Below are positions 33,916-43,484 of a stretch of DNA of 64,000 nt, one piece after another. This stretch comes from Eubacteriaceae bacterium (GTDB taxonomy: Bacteria; Bacillota; Clostridia; Lachnospirales; Lachnospiraceae). Position 1 is the stretch's first letter. Each line of letters begins with the position of its first letter. The notes beneath the pieces are model-generated. The model was not told the origin of the DNA. It did no database searches and saw only the letters and a list, made by a program, of their open reading frames with translations. Both the position numbers and the translations under genes were made by a program. The stretch covers positions 62,001 through 126,000 of the forward strand of contig CAJTCR010000001.1 of assembly GCA_910574915.1 (NCBI GenBank), read 5' to 3'.

Positions 33916-33949
33916 TTCCTATTAGATACCGTATCATACAAAGCTGCTA

Positions 33950-34354
33950 TTATCCTTCCACTTCCAGCAGCTTTACAGACAAAAGCAGCAAAAAATAATA
34001 TGCTGCCGCCAAAACCAAAAACAAAATATGTTTTAAGAAAAATCCCATGACAACCTGCAAAGCCATAATTACGACATGCACCCAAAACGGCGAATTGTTC
34101 AGCGCTGCTGCAATAACCGCTTCAATTACGACGACAAATCCTGCCGTAATCAGCGAAATATGGAACACAAATGTGCCCAGCAGGATTAACGACAAACCGC
34201 CTGCGACCATAGCCGCGATCGCCATGCGCGCCGCTTTTTGCTTTTGTGCCTTTGCCTGTCTGAATGCCGCCCGCTCCTTCCTGCCATCTTCTGCCTGTTC
34301 GGTATCCAGATCTACCAGCCCGATTTCTTCTTCCTTACGCTTTAAACCACTCAT
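33950..34354 (-). CDS. Small membrane protein of unknown function
   Basis: 134 residues. A charged cytoplasmic N-terminus with coiled-coil character (DGRKERAAFRQAKAQKQKAA) is followed by four hydrophobic spans (about 44-65, 70-85, 90-108 and 110-130). Not recognised as a named family. Single gene with its own terminator, next to the BlaI/BlaR1-like pair, divergently transcribed. Confidence 0.7.
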   Translation of the reverse strand: MSGLKRKEEEIGLVDLDTEQAEDGRKERAAFRQAKAQKQKAARMAIAAMVAGGLSLILLGTFVFHISLITAGFVVVIEAVIAAALNNSPFWVHVVIMALQVVMGFFLKHILFLVLAAAYYFLLLLSVKLLEVEG

Positions 34355-34491
34355 TTTTTCACATCCTGCTCTTTGTGCATTTAAAAAACAATTACTTTTG
34401 CATTTGATTTGCTACATAGATTGTATACTAGAATCCAATTTGAATCAAGAAAATCCTCAAAATTTTTTTAAAGATCTTGCATCCATATGCA

Positions 34492-34520
34492 TTGACAATT
34501 TTGTCTAATCATGTTAGACT
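34492..34520 (+). promoter_or_regulatory. BlaI-type promoter/operator
   Basis: TTGACA (34492-34497), 17 bases, TAGACT (34515-34520). The palindrome GTCTAATCATGTTAGAC (34503-34519) covers the spacer and -10. A dimeric BlaI bound here would block its own promoter. Confidence 0.8.
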
Positions 34521-34558
34521 AATGCTGCAGCGAACAATTCTTGCCGGAAGGAGGCCAT

Positions 34559-34930
34559 ATGGAACGCTATAAATTAGGAGACATGGAGAAAAAATTTGCC
34601 GACCTGATCTGGGCAAATGCCCCGATCCGCTCTGGGGAGCTTGCAAAGCTGTGCTTAGAAGCGTTTGGCTGGAAGCGGACAACAACTTATACGATGTTAA
34701 AACGGCTGTGCGAGCGAAAGCTGTTTGTCAATGAAAAGGGACTTGTATCTGTTTTAATGACAAAAGAAGCGTTTCAGGCTGCACAGGGCGAGCAATTTGT
34801 CAACGAAACGTTTGGCGGCTCCCTGCCCTTGTTTTTAGCCGCGTTTTCCAGGCGCAAAAAGCTAAGCCAAAAGGAGATCCAGGAGCTGAAAAAAATGATC
34901 GACGAATATGAGGAGGAAGAACATGGCTGA
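34559..34930 (+). CDS. BlaI/MecI-family repressor
   Basis: About 123 residues. Winged helix: YKLGDMEKKFADLIWANAPI and FGWKRTTTYTMLKRLCERKL; the C-terminal helices (LSQKEIQELKKMIDEYEEEE) dimerise. BlaI proteins are inactivated when BlaR1-type proteases sense an inducer. The ATG at 34559 follows AAGGAGG closely; a TTG six codons earlier is less likely. A palindrome sits on its promoter. Confidence 0.9.
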   Translation: MERYKLGDMEKKFADLIWANAPIRSGELAKLCLEAFGWKRTTTYTMLKRLCERKLFVNEKGLVSVLMTKEAFQAAQGEQFVNETFGGSLPLFLAAFSRRKKLSQKEIQELKKMIDEYEEEEHG

Positions 34931-37049
34931 ACAACTGCTGATGCGTATACTAACTATGAGCCTGACTGCAAGCGCTGTGATTCTCGCTGTCCTGCTGCTG
35001 CGGCTCTGTCTGAAAAAAGCACCCCGGATTTTTTCGTACTGCCTGTGGGCTGCGGTACTGTTCCGCCTGCTCTGCCCCGTTTCTTTTACGGCTGCCTTTT
35101 CTCCTTTTTCTATGCTAAAGGCGCCTGCCAATCCGCAAGACAGACTAAACATGCGGACAGACATCCCGCCTTTTGGCACAAACAAAGCTTTGGAACCTTC
35201 TGAGCAGACCGAAAAAACCGCAGCCGGCACAGACAGCCAGGCACCAGCAGATGCGCTTCCATCGAAGCAGGCTGCACCGGCATCTTCCCACCACATAGAA
35301 GCACTTACAAAAGCTGCAACCTTTTTATGGCTGTCTGGCATGGCTGTCTTCCTGTTGGCAAACCTTGTACATTTGCTTCGGTTAAAACGACATATAAAGG
35401 CAGCGGTATGGGATAGGGAAAATATCTATCTGACAAACCAGCTTTTGACACCGTTTGTAATCGGCATCTTCCGCCCGAAAATCTATCTGCCGGCACACCT
35501 GCGCCAGGACGAAAAAGAATATGTGCTGCTCCATGAACAAATCCATATCCGGCGAAAAGACCCTGCCATCCGGCTGTTAAGCTGTCTGGCACTGTGCCTG
35601 CACTGGTTTAATCCGCTTGTCTGGGTCGCTTTTTTCCTAAGCGGCAGCGATATGGAAATGTCCTGTGACGAGGCGGTGATCCGCCAGATGGGCAGCGGGG
35701 TCAAAAAGCCTTATGCAGACTCACTGTTAGCAATCGCGGCAGGAACGGGCATAAACGCCTTAAATGGCGGGCTGTTAACCTTTGGCAAGGGCGATACGAA
35801 AAACCGGATCAAACATATCCTCCACTATAAAAAGACCACGTCGGTGCTGCTCGCAGGCGCTGCACTTGTATGCACAGCCGCCGTCGTTATCCTGCTGGCA
35901 GATCCTGCTCCTGCTTCTGGCTTAGAACAAGAACAGCCAAAACAAAACGGCACGTTTTACAAGATCTCTGTCAGAAGCATGAACGAAAAAAAGCGCCAGA
36001 TCAACAATTTTGTGGGATATGAACCTTTCCCGTTATCCGATAACGCACCTCTTGCCCTTGCGGATGACTGCCGTTTTTTTGTGAATCACAGCATGAACAG
36101 CATAGATTATCAGGAACAGCCGTTTCCGGTTTTTGCCTCCCTGATCCGGCTGGGCGGTGAATATCTGGACAAAAACTGTTCTGTGCTGCTAGAGGATCAA
36201 AAGGTTTCTGAAATCTATATGGAAAGCGCCTGGAACCACAACGGAATCTCGCCGTATGTTTCACTTCCAGATTCTGGCCAGTACGATTCGCTGATCCAGG
36301 CAGAAGGGGAAGCGGCTTTTTTAAAGAACTATACGCTCGTTTCCGCTCAGAAGGCAGACATCGCAGACTGCAAGGGCACAGAGACGGTAGAAACCTATAT
36401 TCAAAACGGCAAAGACGCAGAAAACGGCTTTGTACTGTTTAAAAAGGACGACGGCAGCCTTCTCTTTTCCCAGGAAGCGAATACTTCCAGAGCCGGATGG
36501 ATGAATATTTATACAGGAAGCATCGACAAACAGCCTTTTATTTTAAATGTGCATGTCGAAGACCGCTGGAACTACGGAACGTTTTCCTATCAGGCCTTTC
36601 ACCTGGATGAAACAGGGACGCCTGTTTTAGCCGCATCCTCCTTGTTCGATTTTCATCTTGCTAAAGGCAGCCGCCACGTCTATGACGATGCGCTATTTAG
36701 CAGATGGATCCAGCCGCTGGAAACCTATTTAAAACACAGCCGCCTTGTATTAAGCTCCCAGGACGGAATGCTGCGTACAGAACCGGTATCAGACGCTGAC
36801 AAGTATCAATACCAGACGCTGAGCTTAAAGGAACGTGCCGAAGAAATCAACGCGAATGACAATAGCCTGATTCGTTATAACGACTGCTGGTACAGCAAGT
36901 CTGCTCTGAAAAAAGAAACCGTGGACTGGCTTTTATGGTATCAAAGCCTGACGGAACAGGAACGCCTCTCGGTAAGCTCCGTTGCACCGGAACTGATCGA
37001 AGCCAAAAGCCTGATGGGTGCCGCCACAGAGGATGCTGCTCCAGAATAA
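34923..37049 (+). CDS. BlaR1-like M56 sensor protease with novel outer domain
   Basis: About 708 residues. Residues 1-310 form the M56 protease membrane part: spans near 10 and 40, another near 140, the zinc motif YVLLHEQIHIRRKDP (HEXXH near 203) and a last span (TTSVLLAGAALVCTAAVVIL near 310). The outer 390 residues (for example GEYLDKNCSVLLEDQKVSEI and RWNYGTFSYQAFHLDE) do not look like the penicillin-binding sensor of BlaR1. It overlaps BlaI by 8 bases. Signal unknown. Confidence 0.88.
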   Translation: MAEQLLMRILTMSLTASAVILAVLLLRLCLKKAPRIFSYCLWAAVLFRLLCPVSFTAAFSPFSMLKAPANPQDRLNMRTDIPPFGTNKALEPSEQTEKTAAGTDSQAPADALPSKQAAPASSHHIEALTKAATFLWLSGMAVFLLANLVHLLRLKRHIKAAVWDRENIYLTNQLLTPFVIGIFRPKIYLPAHLRQDEKEYVLLHEQIHIRRKDPAIRLLSCLALCLHWFNPLVWVAFFLSGSDMEMSCDEAVIRQMGSGVKKPYADSLLAIAAGTGINALNGGLLTFGKGDTKNRIKHILHYKKTTSVLLAGAALVCTAAVVILLADPAPASGLEQEQPKQNGTFYKISVRSMNEKKRQINNFVGYEPFPLSDNAPLALADDCRFFVNHSMNSIDYQEQPFPVFASLIRLGGEYLDKNCSVLLEDQKVSEIYMESAWNHNGISPYVSLPDSGQYDSLIQAEGEAAFLKNYTLVSAQKADIADCKGTETVETYIQNGKDAENGFVLFKKDDGSLLFSQEANTSRAGWMNIYTGSIDKQPFILNVHVEDRWNYGTFSYQAFHLDETGTPVLAASSLFDFHLAKGSRHVYDDALFSRWIQPLETYLKHSRLVLSSQDGMLRTEPVSDADKYQYQTLSLKERAEEINANDNSLIRYNDCWYSKSALKKETVDWLLWYQSLTEQERLSVSSVAPELIEAKSLMGAATEDAAPE

Positions 37050-37167
37050 CCGTGTCTGTTTAAAAAATAAAAATTGTAAAATTTTTAAAAAAAGGCTTGT
37101 ATTCTTCTTTCATTTGTGTTAAAGTAATTAAGTCGCAGGCAGTGATCGTCTGCAACATCTTTATAGC

Positions 37168-37240
<73 letters not shown>

Positions 37241-37295
37241 TCTTTTTATGAATCCGCGCTGCGGATTCATTTATTTTACGGCAAAGGAGATTTTT

Positions 37296-37733
37296 ATGAA
37301 ACCTGCAACACTGGTAAAAACACTGGATGAAATGCTTTCGGAAACAAAAAAAGGAAAACTAAACTGGCTGATCGAGCTGCAATCTACCGACGGGCTCTCG
37401 GATTCCTTAAAGCACAAGATTTCCGAAGACGGACAAGAATGGATTGTCGACGAGTGCTTTATTTCTTTCTGCTGCAAATTCCGCGGCAAAGACTATTTAA
37501 TGATTACTTATGAACACATTAAACGGTGCAAGGATCAGGTTCGTTCGCACAACCTTATTTTTATGCCGCCGTTAAATGTCCGTTATTTTGATGTCGGCAT
37601 TCTCTCTCCGTATATCGTAGACGCAGACGCTGTGCTGCTGGACCGCTTTCACCAGCTCTGGCTGCTCGTTATGGACAGCTATAAGAAAAAAGACGGGCAT
37701 GTATCGCTGAAAATATTTGACCCGTACGATTAA
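37296..37733 (+). CDS. Hypothetical protein
   Basis: 145 residues starting MKPATLVKTLDEMLSETKKG, with AAAGGAG upstream. It has alpha/beta character (WIVDECFISFCCKFRGKDYL and YLMITYEHIKRCKDQVRS) and no membrane span or signal peptide. No family recognised. A single gene between tRNA-Thr and a strong terminator. Confidence 0.7.
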   Translation: MKPATLVKTLDEMLSETKKGKLNWLIELQSTDGLSDSLKHKISEDGQEWIVDECFISFCCKFRGKDYLMITYEHIKRCKDQVRSHNLIFMPPLNVRYFDVGILSPYIVDADAVLLDRFHQLWLLVMDSYKKKDGHVSLKIFDPYD

Positions 37734-37755
37734 TAATACATCCATAAGCGCAAAT

Positions 37756-37798
37756 AAGAATCCCCCAGCGGTATGTCCGTACCGCTGGGGGATTCTTG
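37756..37798 (+). terminator. Terminator after hypothetical gene
   Basis: AAGAATCCCCCAGCGGTA, a 6-base loop and its exact complement, followed by GTTGTTTT. Confidence 0.9.
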
Positions 37799-37854
37799 TT
37801 GTTTTGTACGACGTCCGCACGCCAAAAAAATTTTAAATTATCTAAAATTATCTA

Positions 37855-37883
37855 TTGACATTTTTCTTATTTTCTTACATAAT
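37855..37883 (+). promoter_or_regulatory. Promoter of polyamine operon
   Basis: TTGACA (37855-37860), 17 bases, CATAAT (37878-37883), 67 bases before the regulator gene. A/T-rich flanks could hold a regulator site. Confidence 0.8.
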
Positions 37884-37949
37884 AGTCTCGATTTGTTTAT
37901 TATTATTAAACACAGAATCCATTATTATATTTACAACAGGAGGCATATC

Positions 37950-38486
37950 ATGGATATCGGACACCGCATGAAGGAACTGCGCATCCAATACGGGCTGACA
38001 CAGCAGGAGCTTGCCGACCGCTCCGAATTATCCAAGGGCTTTATTTCACAGTTGGAACGCGGGCTGACGACTCCCTCGATCGGTACGCTGTTAGATATTA
38101 TCCAGTGCCTTGGCACGACGCCGGCAGAATTTTTTACGGACGACGAACCGGAGCAGATCGTCTTTTCGCCGGAAGATTATTTTGAAAAAAACTATAAAAA
38201 GCGAAGCTGCCTCGTAGAATGGCTGATCCCAAACGCGCAGAAAAACGCAATGGAGCCGGTGCTTTTAACGCTCGCCCCCGGTGGCAAATCCGAAACGCTG
38301 CCGCCAAAGGAAAGCGAAGAATTTGGCTATGTGCTAAGCGGCAGCATCCGGCTGCACTACGGCACGCGCAGCTATATCGTACGCGCAGGAGAATCCTTTT
38401 ATTTTACTGCCGGAAAAAAACATTATATCGAAGCATATAAAGAAGAGGCAAAGCTGATCTGGGTCAGCACCCCTCCCTGTTTTTAA
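37950..38486 (+). CDS. XRE-cupin regulator of polyamine uptake
   Basis: 178 residues. HTH ([20 protein letters not shown], then [20 protein letters not shown]) followed by a cupin ([20 protein letters not shown], then [20 protein letters not shown] and [15 protein letters not shown]). PuuR-like proteins bind polyamines in the cupin. AGGAGG precedes the ATG at 37950; a longer frame lacks a site. First gene of the pot operon, so likely a local repressor. Confidence 0.9.
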   Translation: MDIGHRMKELRIQYGLTQQELADRSELSKGFISQLERGLTTPSIGTLLDIIQCLGTTPAEFFTDDEPEQIVFSPEDYFEKNYKKRSCLVEWLIPNAQKNAMEPVLLTLAPGGKSETLPPKESEEFGYVLSGSIRLHYGTRSYIVRAGESFYFTAGKKHYIEAYKEEAKLIWVSTPPCF

Positions 38487-38527
38487 ACAGCACATGCTTT
38501 TGCTATCAACTTTCGGAGGTGATCCTT

Positions 38528-39601
38528 ATGGAAAAAGAATTAATTACACTGTCGCATATTACAAAATCTTTCGACGGCATGGTGATCTTAGACGACCTAG
38601 ATCTGACGATCCATGAAAACGAATTTGTCACGCTGCTTGGCCCGTCAGGATGCGGCAAGACAACGACACTGCGGCTGATCGGCGGCTTTGAAACACCGGA
38701 TAAGGGCAGGATTATTTTCGACGGCGAGGATATTACGTTTCTTCCGCCAAATGAACGCAAGCTGAATACGGTATTTCAAAAATATGCGCTGTTCAGCCAT
38801 ATGTCAATCGCAGAAAATATTGCTTTTGGGCTTAAAATCAGCAAAAAAAGCAAATCCTATATTCAGGATAAAATCAAATATGCGCTCCGGCTGGTCAATC
38901 TGGACGGCTATGAAAAGCGCAGCGTAGATTCGTTAAGCGGCGGGCAGCAGCAGCGGATCGCGATTGCGCGCGCGATTGTCAACGAGCCAAAAGTGCTGCT
39001 GTTGGACGAACCGCTTGGCGCGCTGGACTTAAAAATGCGCCAGGATATGCAGTACGAGCTGATCCGTCTGAAAAACGAACTTGGCATTACTTTTATCTAT
39101 GTCACACACGATCAGGAAGAAGCGCTTACGATGTCCGATACGATTGTCGTTATGAACCAGGGCTATATCCAGCAGATCGGCACGCCGGAAGATATTTACA
39201 ACGAACCGACCAATGCGTTTGTTGCTGACTTTATCGGAGAAAGCAATATTATTGACGGAATTATGGTACGTGACAGGCTTGTGCGCGTCCTTGGCACCGA
39301 CCTGGAATGCGTGGATACCGGATTTGGCAGCAACCGCCCGGTCGACGTCGTCATCCGCCCGGAAGATTTGATGATTACAGAGCCGTCGGACGGTTTTTAC
39401 GAAGGCGAGATTCTTTCGGTTATATTTAAAGGTGTCCATTATGAGATCGAAGTCGCTGCAAACGGCTACGAATGGCTGATCCATACGACCGAATACCACG
39501 AGCCTGGCAAACGGGTCGGGCTGCGCGTGATTCCGTTTAATATCCAGATTATGAACAAACCGGAATCGAGTGACGAAAGGATGGTGGAGACAGATGCGTA
39601 G
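38528..39601 (+). CDS. potA: Spermidine/putrescine ABC importer ATPase
   Basis: About 357 residues: Walker [17 protein letters not shown] near 37, signature [16 protein letters not shown] near 135, Walker [13 protein letters not shown] and the D/H loops after it, then a TOBE domain (about 240-350). GGAGGTGATCCTT precedes the ATG at 38528. Energises PotBC to bring in polyamines. 8-base overlap with PotB. Confidence 0.95.
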   Translation: MEKELITLSHITKSFDGMVILDDLDLTIHENEFVTLLGPSGCGKTTTLRLIGGFETPDKGRIIFDGEDITFLPPNERKLNTVFQKYALFSHMSIAENIAFGLKISKKSKSYIQDKIKYALRLVNLDGYEKRSVDSLSGGQQQRIAIARAIVNEPKVLLLDEPLGALDLKMRQDMQYELIRLKNELGITFIYVTHDQEEALTMSDTIVVMNQGYIQQIGTPEDIYNEPTNAFVADFIGESNIIDGIMVRDRLVRVLGTDLECVDTGFGSNRPVDVVIRPEDLMITEPSDGFYEGEILSVIFKGVHYEIEVAANGYEWLIHTTEYHEPGKRVGLRVIPFNIQIMNKPESSDERMVETDA

Positions 39602-40418
39602 ATTTTCCAAACAATTACTTGCCGGCCCTTACCTTGTCTGGATGTGCGGGTTTATCCTGCTGCCGCTGCTGTTAGTCGTCTACTACGCCTTTACCAACTC
39701 GGCAGGCAGCTTTACACTCGCGAATGTGATCTCGATTTTTCACAAAGTCCACATGAAATCGTTAGGGCTTTCCATTAAAATCGCGTTGCAGTGTACGATC
39801 ATCTGCCTGGTGCTTTCCTATCCGTTAGCTATGATTTTAAGCAAGCTGGAGCTTAAGCACCAAAGCTTTATTGTATTTATTTTTATTCTGCCGATGTGGA
39901 TGAATTTTTTGCTGCGTATCCTCGCCTGGCAGCTTTTATTATCCAATAACGGCATTATCAATGCGATACTGGATGTTTTTCATCTGCCGAACATTCATAT
40001 TTTAAACACACCGACAGCAGTCGTATTTGGCATGGTCTATGATTTCCTGCCGTATATGATTCTGCCGATTTATAACGCCATGTCCAGAATCCGCAAGGAT
40101 GTGATCGAAGCGGCGCAGGATCTTGGTGCAAAAAACTATGTGGTCTTTTTAAAGATTATCTTTCCGCTGACGCTTTCCGGCGTTATGAGCGGCATTATTA
40201 TGGTATTTGTACCGGCACTGACCTCGTTTGCGATTTCCAACCTGTTAGGAGGCGGCAAGGTACTGTTAATCGGCAACATTATCGAAGCCGATTTTATGCA
40301 GTTTTTCAACTGGAACTTAGGCGCCGGGCTGTCGCTCGTTTTAATGGTCTTTGTGATTGCGAGCATGGCAATTATGAACCGGCAGTCTGAGGACGCAGGC
40401 GGAACCGCAGTCTGGTAA
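39594..40418 (+). CDS. potB: Spermidine/putrescine permease PotB
   Basis: About 274 residues with six membrane spans and the EAA loop [21 protein letters not shown] near 178. The ATG at 39594 overlaps the PotA stop and has AAGGATGG/GGAGA upstream. Forms the channel with PotC. Confidence 0.93.
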   Translation: MRRFSKQLLAGPYLVWMCGFILLPLLLVVYYAFTNSAGSFTLANVISIFHKVHMKSLGLSIKIALQCTIICLVLSYPLAMILSKLELKHQSFIVFIFILPMWMNFLLRILAWQLLLSNNGIINAILDVFHLPNIHILNTPTAVVFGMVYDFLPYMILPIYNAMSRIRKDVIEAAQDLGAKNYVVFLKIIFPLTLSGVMSGIIMVFVPALTSFAISNLLGGGKVLLIGNIIEADFMQFFNWNLGAGLSLVLMVFVIASMAIMNRQSEDAGGTAVW

Positions 40419-40433
40419 AGGAGGAATTGCCCA

Positions 40434-41222
40434 ATGATAAAAAAGAGCTTGGAGCGTGCTTATCTGGCACTGATCTTTTTATTTTTGTATCTGCCGATTG
40501 CAGTGTTAATTATCCTGTCCTTTAACAACTCCAAATCGCGGGTATTCTGGGGCGGATTTACACTCGAATGGTATCGGAAGCTGTTTGAAAGCAGCATGAT
40601 TATGGATGCTTTCGGCACGACGATCATCGTTACGCTGCTTGCCTCTGTCATAGCTACGCTGCTTGGCACAATGGCGGCAGTCGGCATCCATGCAATGAAA
40701 AAAAACAGCCGCGCACTTATGCTGGGCGCTACGAATATTCCTTTACTGAATGCCGATATCGTAACAGGCATCTCTATGATGCTGGTTTTTGTACGTTTTA
40801 CAAGCCTTGGGCTGCACACGGTGCTGATTGCGCATATTACATTTGATATCCCTTATGTAATTTTAAACGTGCTCCCAAAGCTGAACCAGACGAGCCGCTC
40901 TACGTACGAAGCCGCGCTGGATTTGGGCGCAAAGCCCGTCTATGCGTTTTTTAAGATTATATGGCCACAGATCAGCCCCGGCGTGCTCTCTGGTTTTTTA
41001 ATGTCCGTTACTATGTCGCTGGATGATTTCAGCATTACTTATTTTACAAAAGGCGCCGGCGTCAACACGCTGTCGACGATGATCTATACGGAGCTGCGCA
41101 AAGGCATTTTGCCGCAAATGTACGCACTGTCCACCATTTTATTTTTTATGGCATTTATGCTTCTGCTGCTCATTAACTTCCGTTCCAGCCGTGCCGCAAA
41201 GCAGGCGGAGCATCGTTATTAA
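40434..41222 (+). CDS. potC: Spermidine/putrescine permease PotC
   Basis: 262 residues, six spans. The EAA loop is YEAALDLGAKPVYAFFKIIW near 155; DDFSITYF near 200 is typical of PotC. AGGAGG precedes the ATG. 15 bases after PotB. Confidence 0.93.
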   Translation: MIKKSLERAYLALIFLFLYLPIAVLIILSFNNSKSRVFWGGFTLEWYRKLFESSMIMDAFGTTIIVTLLASVIATLLGTMAAVGIHAMKKNSRALMLGATNIPLLNADIVTGISMMLVFVRFTSLGLHTVLIAHITFDIPYVILNVLPKLNQTSRSTYEAALDLGAKPVYAFFKIIWPQISPGVLSGFLMSVTMSLDDFSITYFTKGAGVNTLSTMIYTELRKGILPQMYALSTILFFMAFMLLLLINFRSSRAAKQAEHRY

Positions 41223-41252
41223 AATAAAAAACAGATAAGGAGGTTTCCCCGC

Positions 41253-42299
41253 ATGAAAAAATGGATGCTTGCCCTTGCAGCCTGCCTGACGCTCCTGCTT
41301 GGCGGCTGCGGCAGCAAAAATGACCCGAATACCGTTACGATCTTAAACTACGGAAAATATTTTGAACCAAGCCTGTTAGACCAGTTTGAAGAAGAAACCG
41401 GCATAACGGTCAAATACGAGGAGTATGAAAGCCCCGAAGAAATGTATGCAAAATACAAGGCTGGCTCGATCCGCTACGACATCGCCTGCACCTCGGACTA
41501 TATTATCCAGAAACTGATTCAGGAAGGGGAAACACTGGATATCGATTTTAACAATATTCCAGAGTTTTCCAATATCGATAAAAAATATCTGGACTACTGC
41601 AAAAACTTTGATCCGCAAAACCGCTATACGCTGCCTTATTTTTTTGGAACCGTCGGCATTTTATACAATACGAAAATGGTAGACCCTGCCAAAACCGATA
41701 CCTGGAACGTCCTGTGGGACAAAGAATATGCCGGACAGGTCATTATGGAAAACAGCGTGCGTGACACTTATATGGTCGCGTTAAAGCTGCTTGGCGCATC
41801 CTGCAATACGACTGACCGTGAAATTTTAGACCGCTCTCTGGATCTGCTGCTGGAGCAAAAGCCGCTCGTCTACTCTTATTTAAGCGACGAGACTGCCGAC
41901 TGGATGGCAGCAGGCAACGCCGCACTTGCCGAAGTCTACTCCGGCGAAGCCGCCTACGCGCAGACGCTGAACGAAGACCTCGCATTCAGCGTTCCAAAAG
42001 AAGGCTCCAATATGTGGGTCGACGCATGGTTTATTCCAAAAACCTGCCAGAACAAAAAGAACGCAGAACTGTTTTTAAATTACCTGTGCCGCGCAGATGT
42101 CGCTATGGAAAACTTTGACTACGTGTATTATGCAACGCCAAACAAAGCCGTATACGACCAGCTCGACGAAGAAATCCAGCAGGACAAGACGATTTTTCCA
42201 GACAGCGAGACATTGAATAACTGTGAATTTTTTAAACCATTGGATGAGATTACTACGAATTATTATACGGAGCTGTGGGAGGCGTTAAAGGCTTACTGA
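41253..42299 (+). CDS. potD: Polyamine-binding lipoprotein PotD
   Basis: 348 residues. Lipoprotein signal: MKKWMLALAACLTLLLGGCG with lipobox LGGC (Cys 19). Then a periplasmic-binding fold (TVTILNYGKYFEPSLLDQFE, and the ligand regions YTLPYFFGTVGILYNTKM and SNMWVDAWFIPKTCQNK). Captures spermidine or putrescine at the cell surface for PotABC. Last gene; a terminator follows. Confidence 0.94.
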   Translation: MKKWMLALAACLTLLLGGCGSKNDPNTVTILNYGKYFEPSLLDQFEEETGITVKYEEYESPEEMYAKYKAGSIRYDIACTSDYIIQKLIQEGETLDIDFNNIPEFSNIDKKYLDYCKNFDPQNRYTLPYFFGTVGILYNTKMVDPAKTDTWNVLWDKEYAGQVIMENSVRDTYMVALKLLGASCNTTDREILDRSLDLLLEQKPLVYSYLSDETADWMAAGNAALAEVYSGEAAYAQTLNEDLAFSVPKEGSNMWVDAWFIPKTCQNKKNAELFLNYLCRADVAMENFDYVYYATPNKAVYDQLDEEIQQDKTIFPDSETLNNCEFFKPLDEITTNYYTELWEALKAY

Positions 42300-42427
42300 C
42301 TTCATTTCTGACTGGATGGGGCACTTGCTAAAATACTATACTTGTCGAAAATATTTAGATCTACAGTTCAATTATATGTTAAAACAGTTAAAAACCACTT
42401 GCATTTTTAGTTAAAACATGATACAGT

Positions 42428-42470
42428 AAATCCACGCAATGTCATCCTGGCATTTCTGCGTGGATTTTCT
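42428..42470 (+). terminator. Terminator of pot operon
   Basis: AAATCCACGCA pairs with TGCGTGGATTT around an 18-base loop, followed by TCTT. 129 bases after the potD stop; the sequence between them is A/T-rich and shows no gene. Confidence 0.8.
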
Positions 42471-42588
42471 TATCAAAGCAATCATGTTCTATCCGATGAT
42501 TCATATTTCCCAGGCTTTTCAAATAAAACTCCCGTTTCCTGTCAATGATGTTACTGATCTTACTTATTTTTCAACACGGAGGAATCTT

Positions 42589-43470
42589 ATGAACTACGAA
42601 CAATTCAAAGCAGCCATCTTAATCCAAATGCAGGAGCTCCTAGAACCAGGTACAACGCTCAGCCTTCAGACAATCTGTAAAAACAACGGGCTAAAGCTGG
42701 ACGGGCTTGTGATTTCTAACAAACAGAGCAATCTGTCGCCGACGATTTTCTTAAACTACTATTTTGAAAAGCAGGATCTTTTCCCGGATCTGAATGCGGT
42801 CTGCCGCGATATTCAGCGTACGTATGAGCAAAACCGCTGTGAGGAATCAATTCATGCAGACTTTTTTACCGATTATTCTGTGATCCGCGGCCACATTGCC
42901 TATCGGCTGATTAACTATAAAAAAAATAAGGAACTGCTGCAAACAGTCCCTTATATCCGTTATCTTGATCTTGCCATTGTCTTTTACTGCCTGCTGCATT
43001 TTTCCGAAACCGGAAATGCTACCGTGCTGATTCACAACAGCCATTTAAAGCTGTGGAATATTACCAAAAAGCAGTTATACAAGCAGGCATGTCAGACGAC
43101 GCCAGACTTGCTGCCATATGATTTTCGAAATATCAGCGCTCTGCTAGGCAGCCAGCACAGTGAGGACGACCTGCCTTCTTTCTGTCCGATGTATGTACTG
43201 ACCAATTCGCAAAAGCTCTACGGCGCAAGCTGTATGCTGTATCCCGGCATACTAGAGGCAGTCTCCGAAAAGCTTGGTTATGACCTGTTTGTGCTGCCGA
43301 GCAGTATCCATGAAATCATCCTGCTGCAGGCGGAAAACAGCAGCAGGCACAAAGAGCTGGCGGAAATGGTCGCCCAGATCAACCAGACGGAGCTGGCTGC
43401 CGATGAAGTGCTCAGCAGCCATGTCTATTACTATTCCAGAGCCGAACAGGCGCTGCGGATCTGCCGTTAA
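42589..43470 (+). CDS. DUF5688 family protein
   Basis: 293 residues, cytosolic. LSLQTICKNNGLKLDGLVIS and SPTIFLNYYFEKQDL at the start, YVLTNSQKLYGASCMLYPGI in the second half and FVLPSSIHEIILLQ near 240 are the family's conserved blocks. Function unknown; the family is frequent and often multicopy in Lachnospiraceae. GGAGGAATCTT precedes the ATG at 42589. Confidence 0.8.
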   Translation: MNYEQFKAAILIQMQELLEPGTTLSLQTICKNNGLKLDGLVISNKQSNLSPTIFLNYYFEKQDLFPDLNAVCRDIQRTYEQNRCEESIHADFFTDYSVIRGHIAYRLINYKKNKELLQTVPYIRYLDLAIVFYCLLHFSETGNATVLIHNSHLKLWNITKKQLYKQACQTTPDLLPYDFRNISALLGSQHSEDDLPSFCPMYVLTNSQKLYGASCMLYPGILEAVSEKLGYDLFVLPSSIHEIILLQAENSSRHKELAEMVAQINQTELAADEVLSSHVYYYSRAEQALRICR

Positions 43471-43484
43471 GCACTCTGCGCCTG

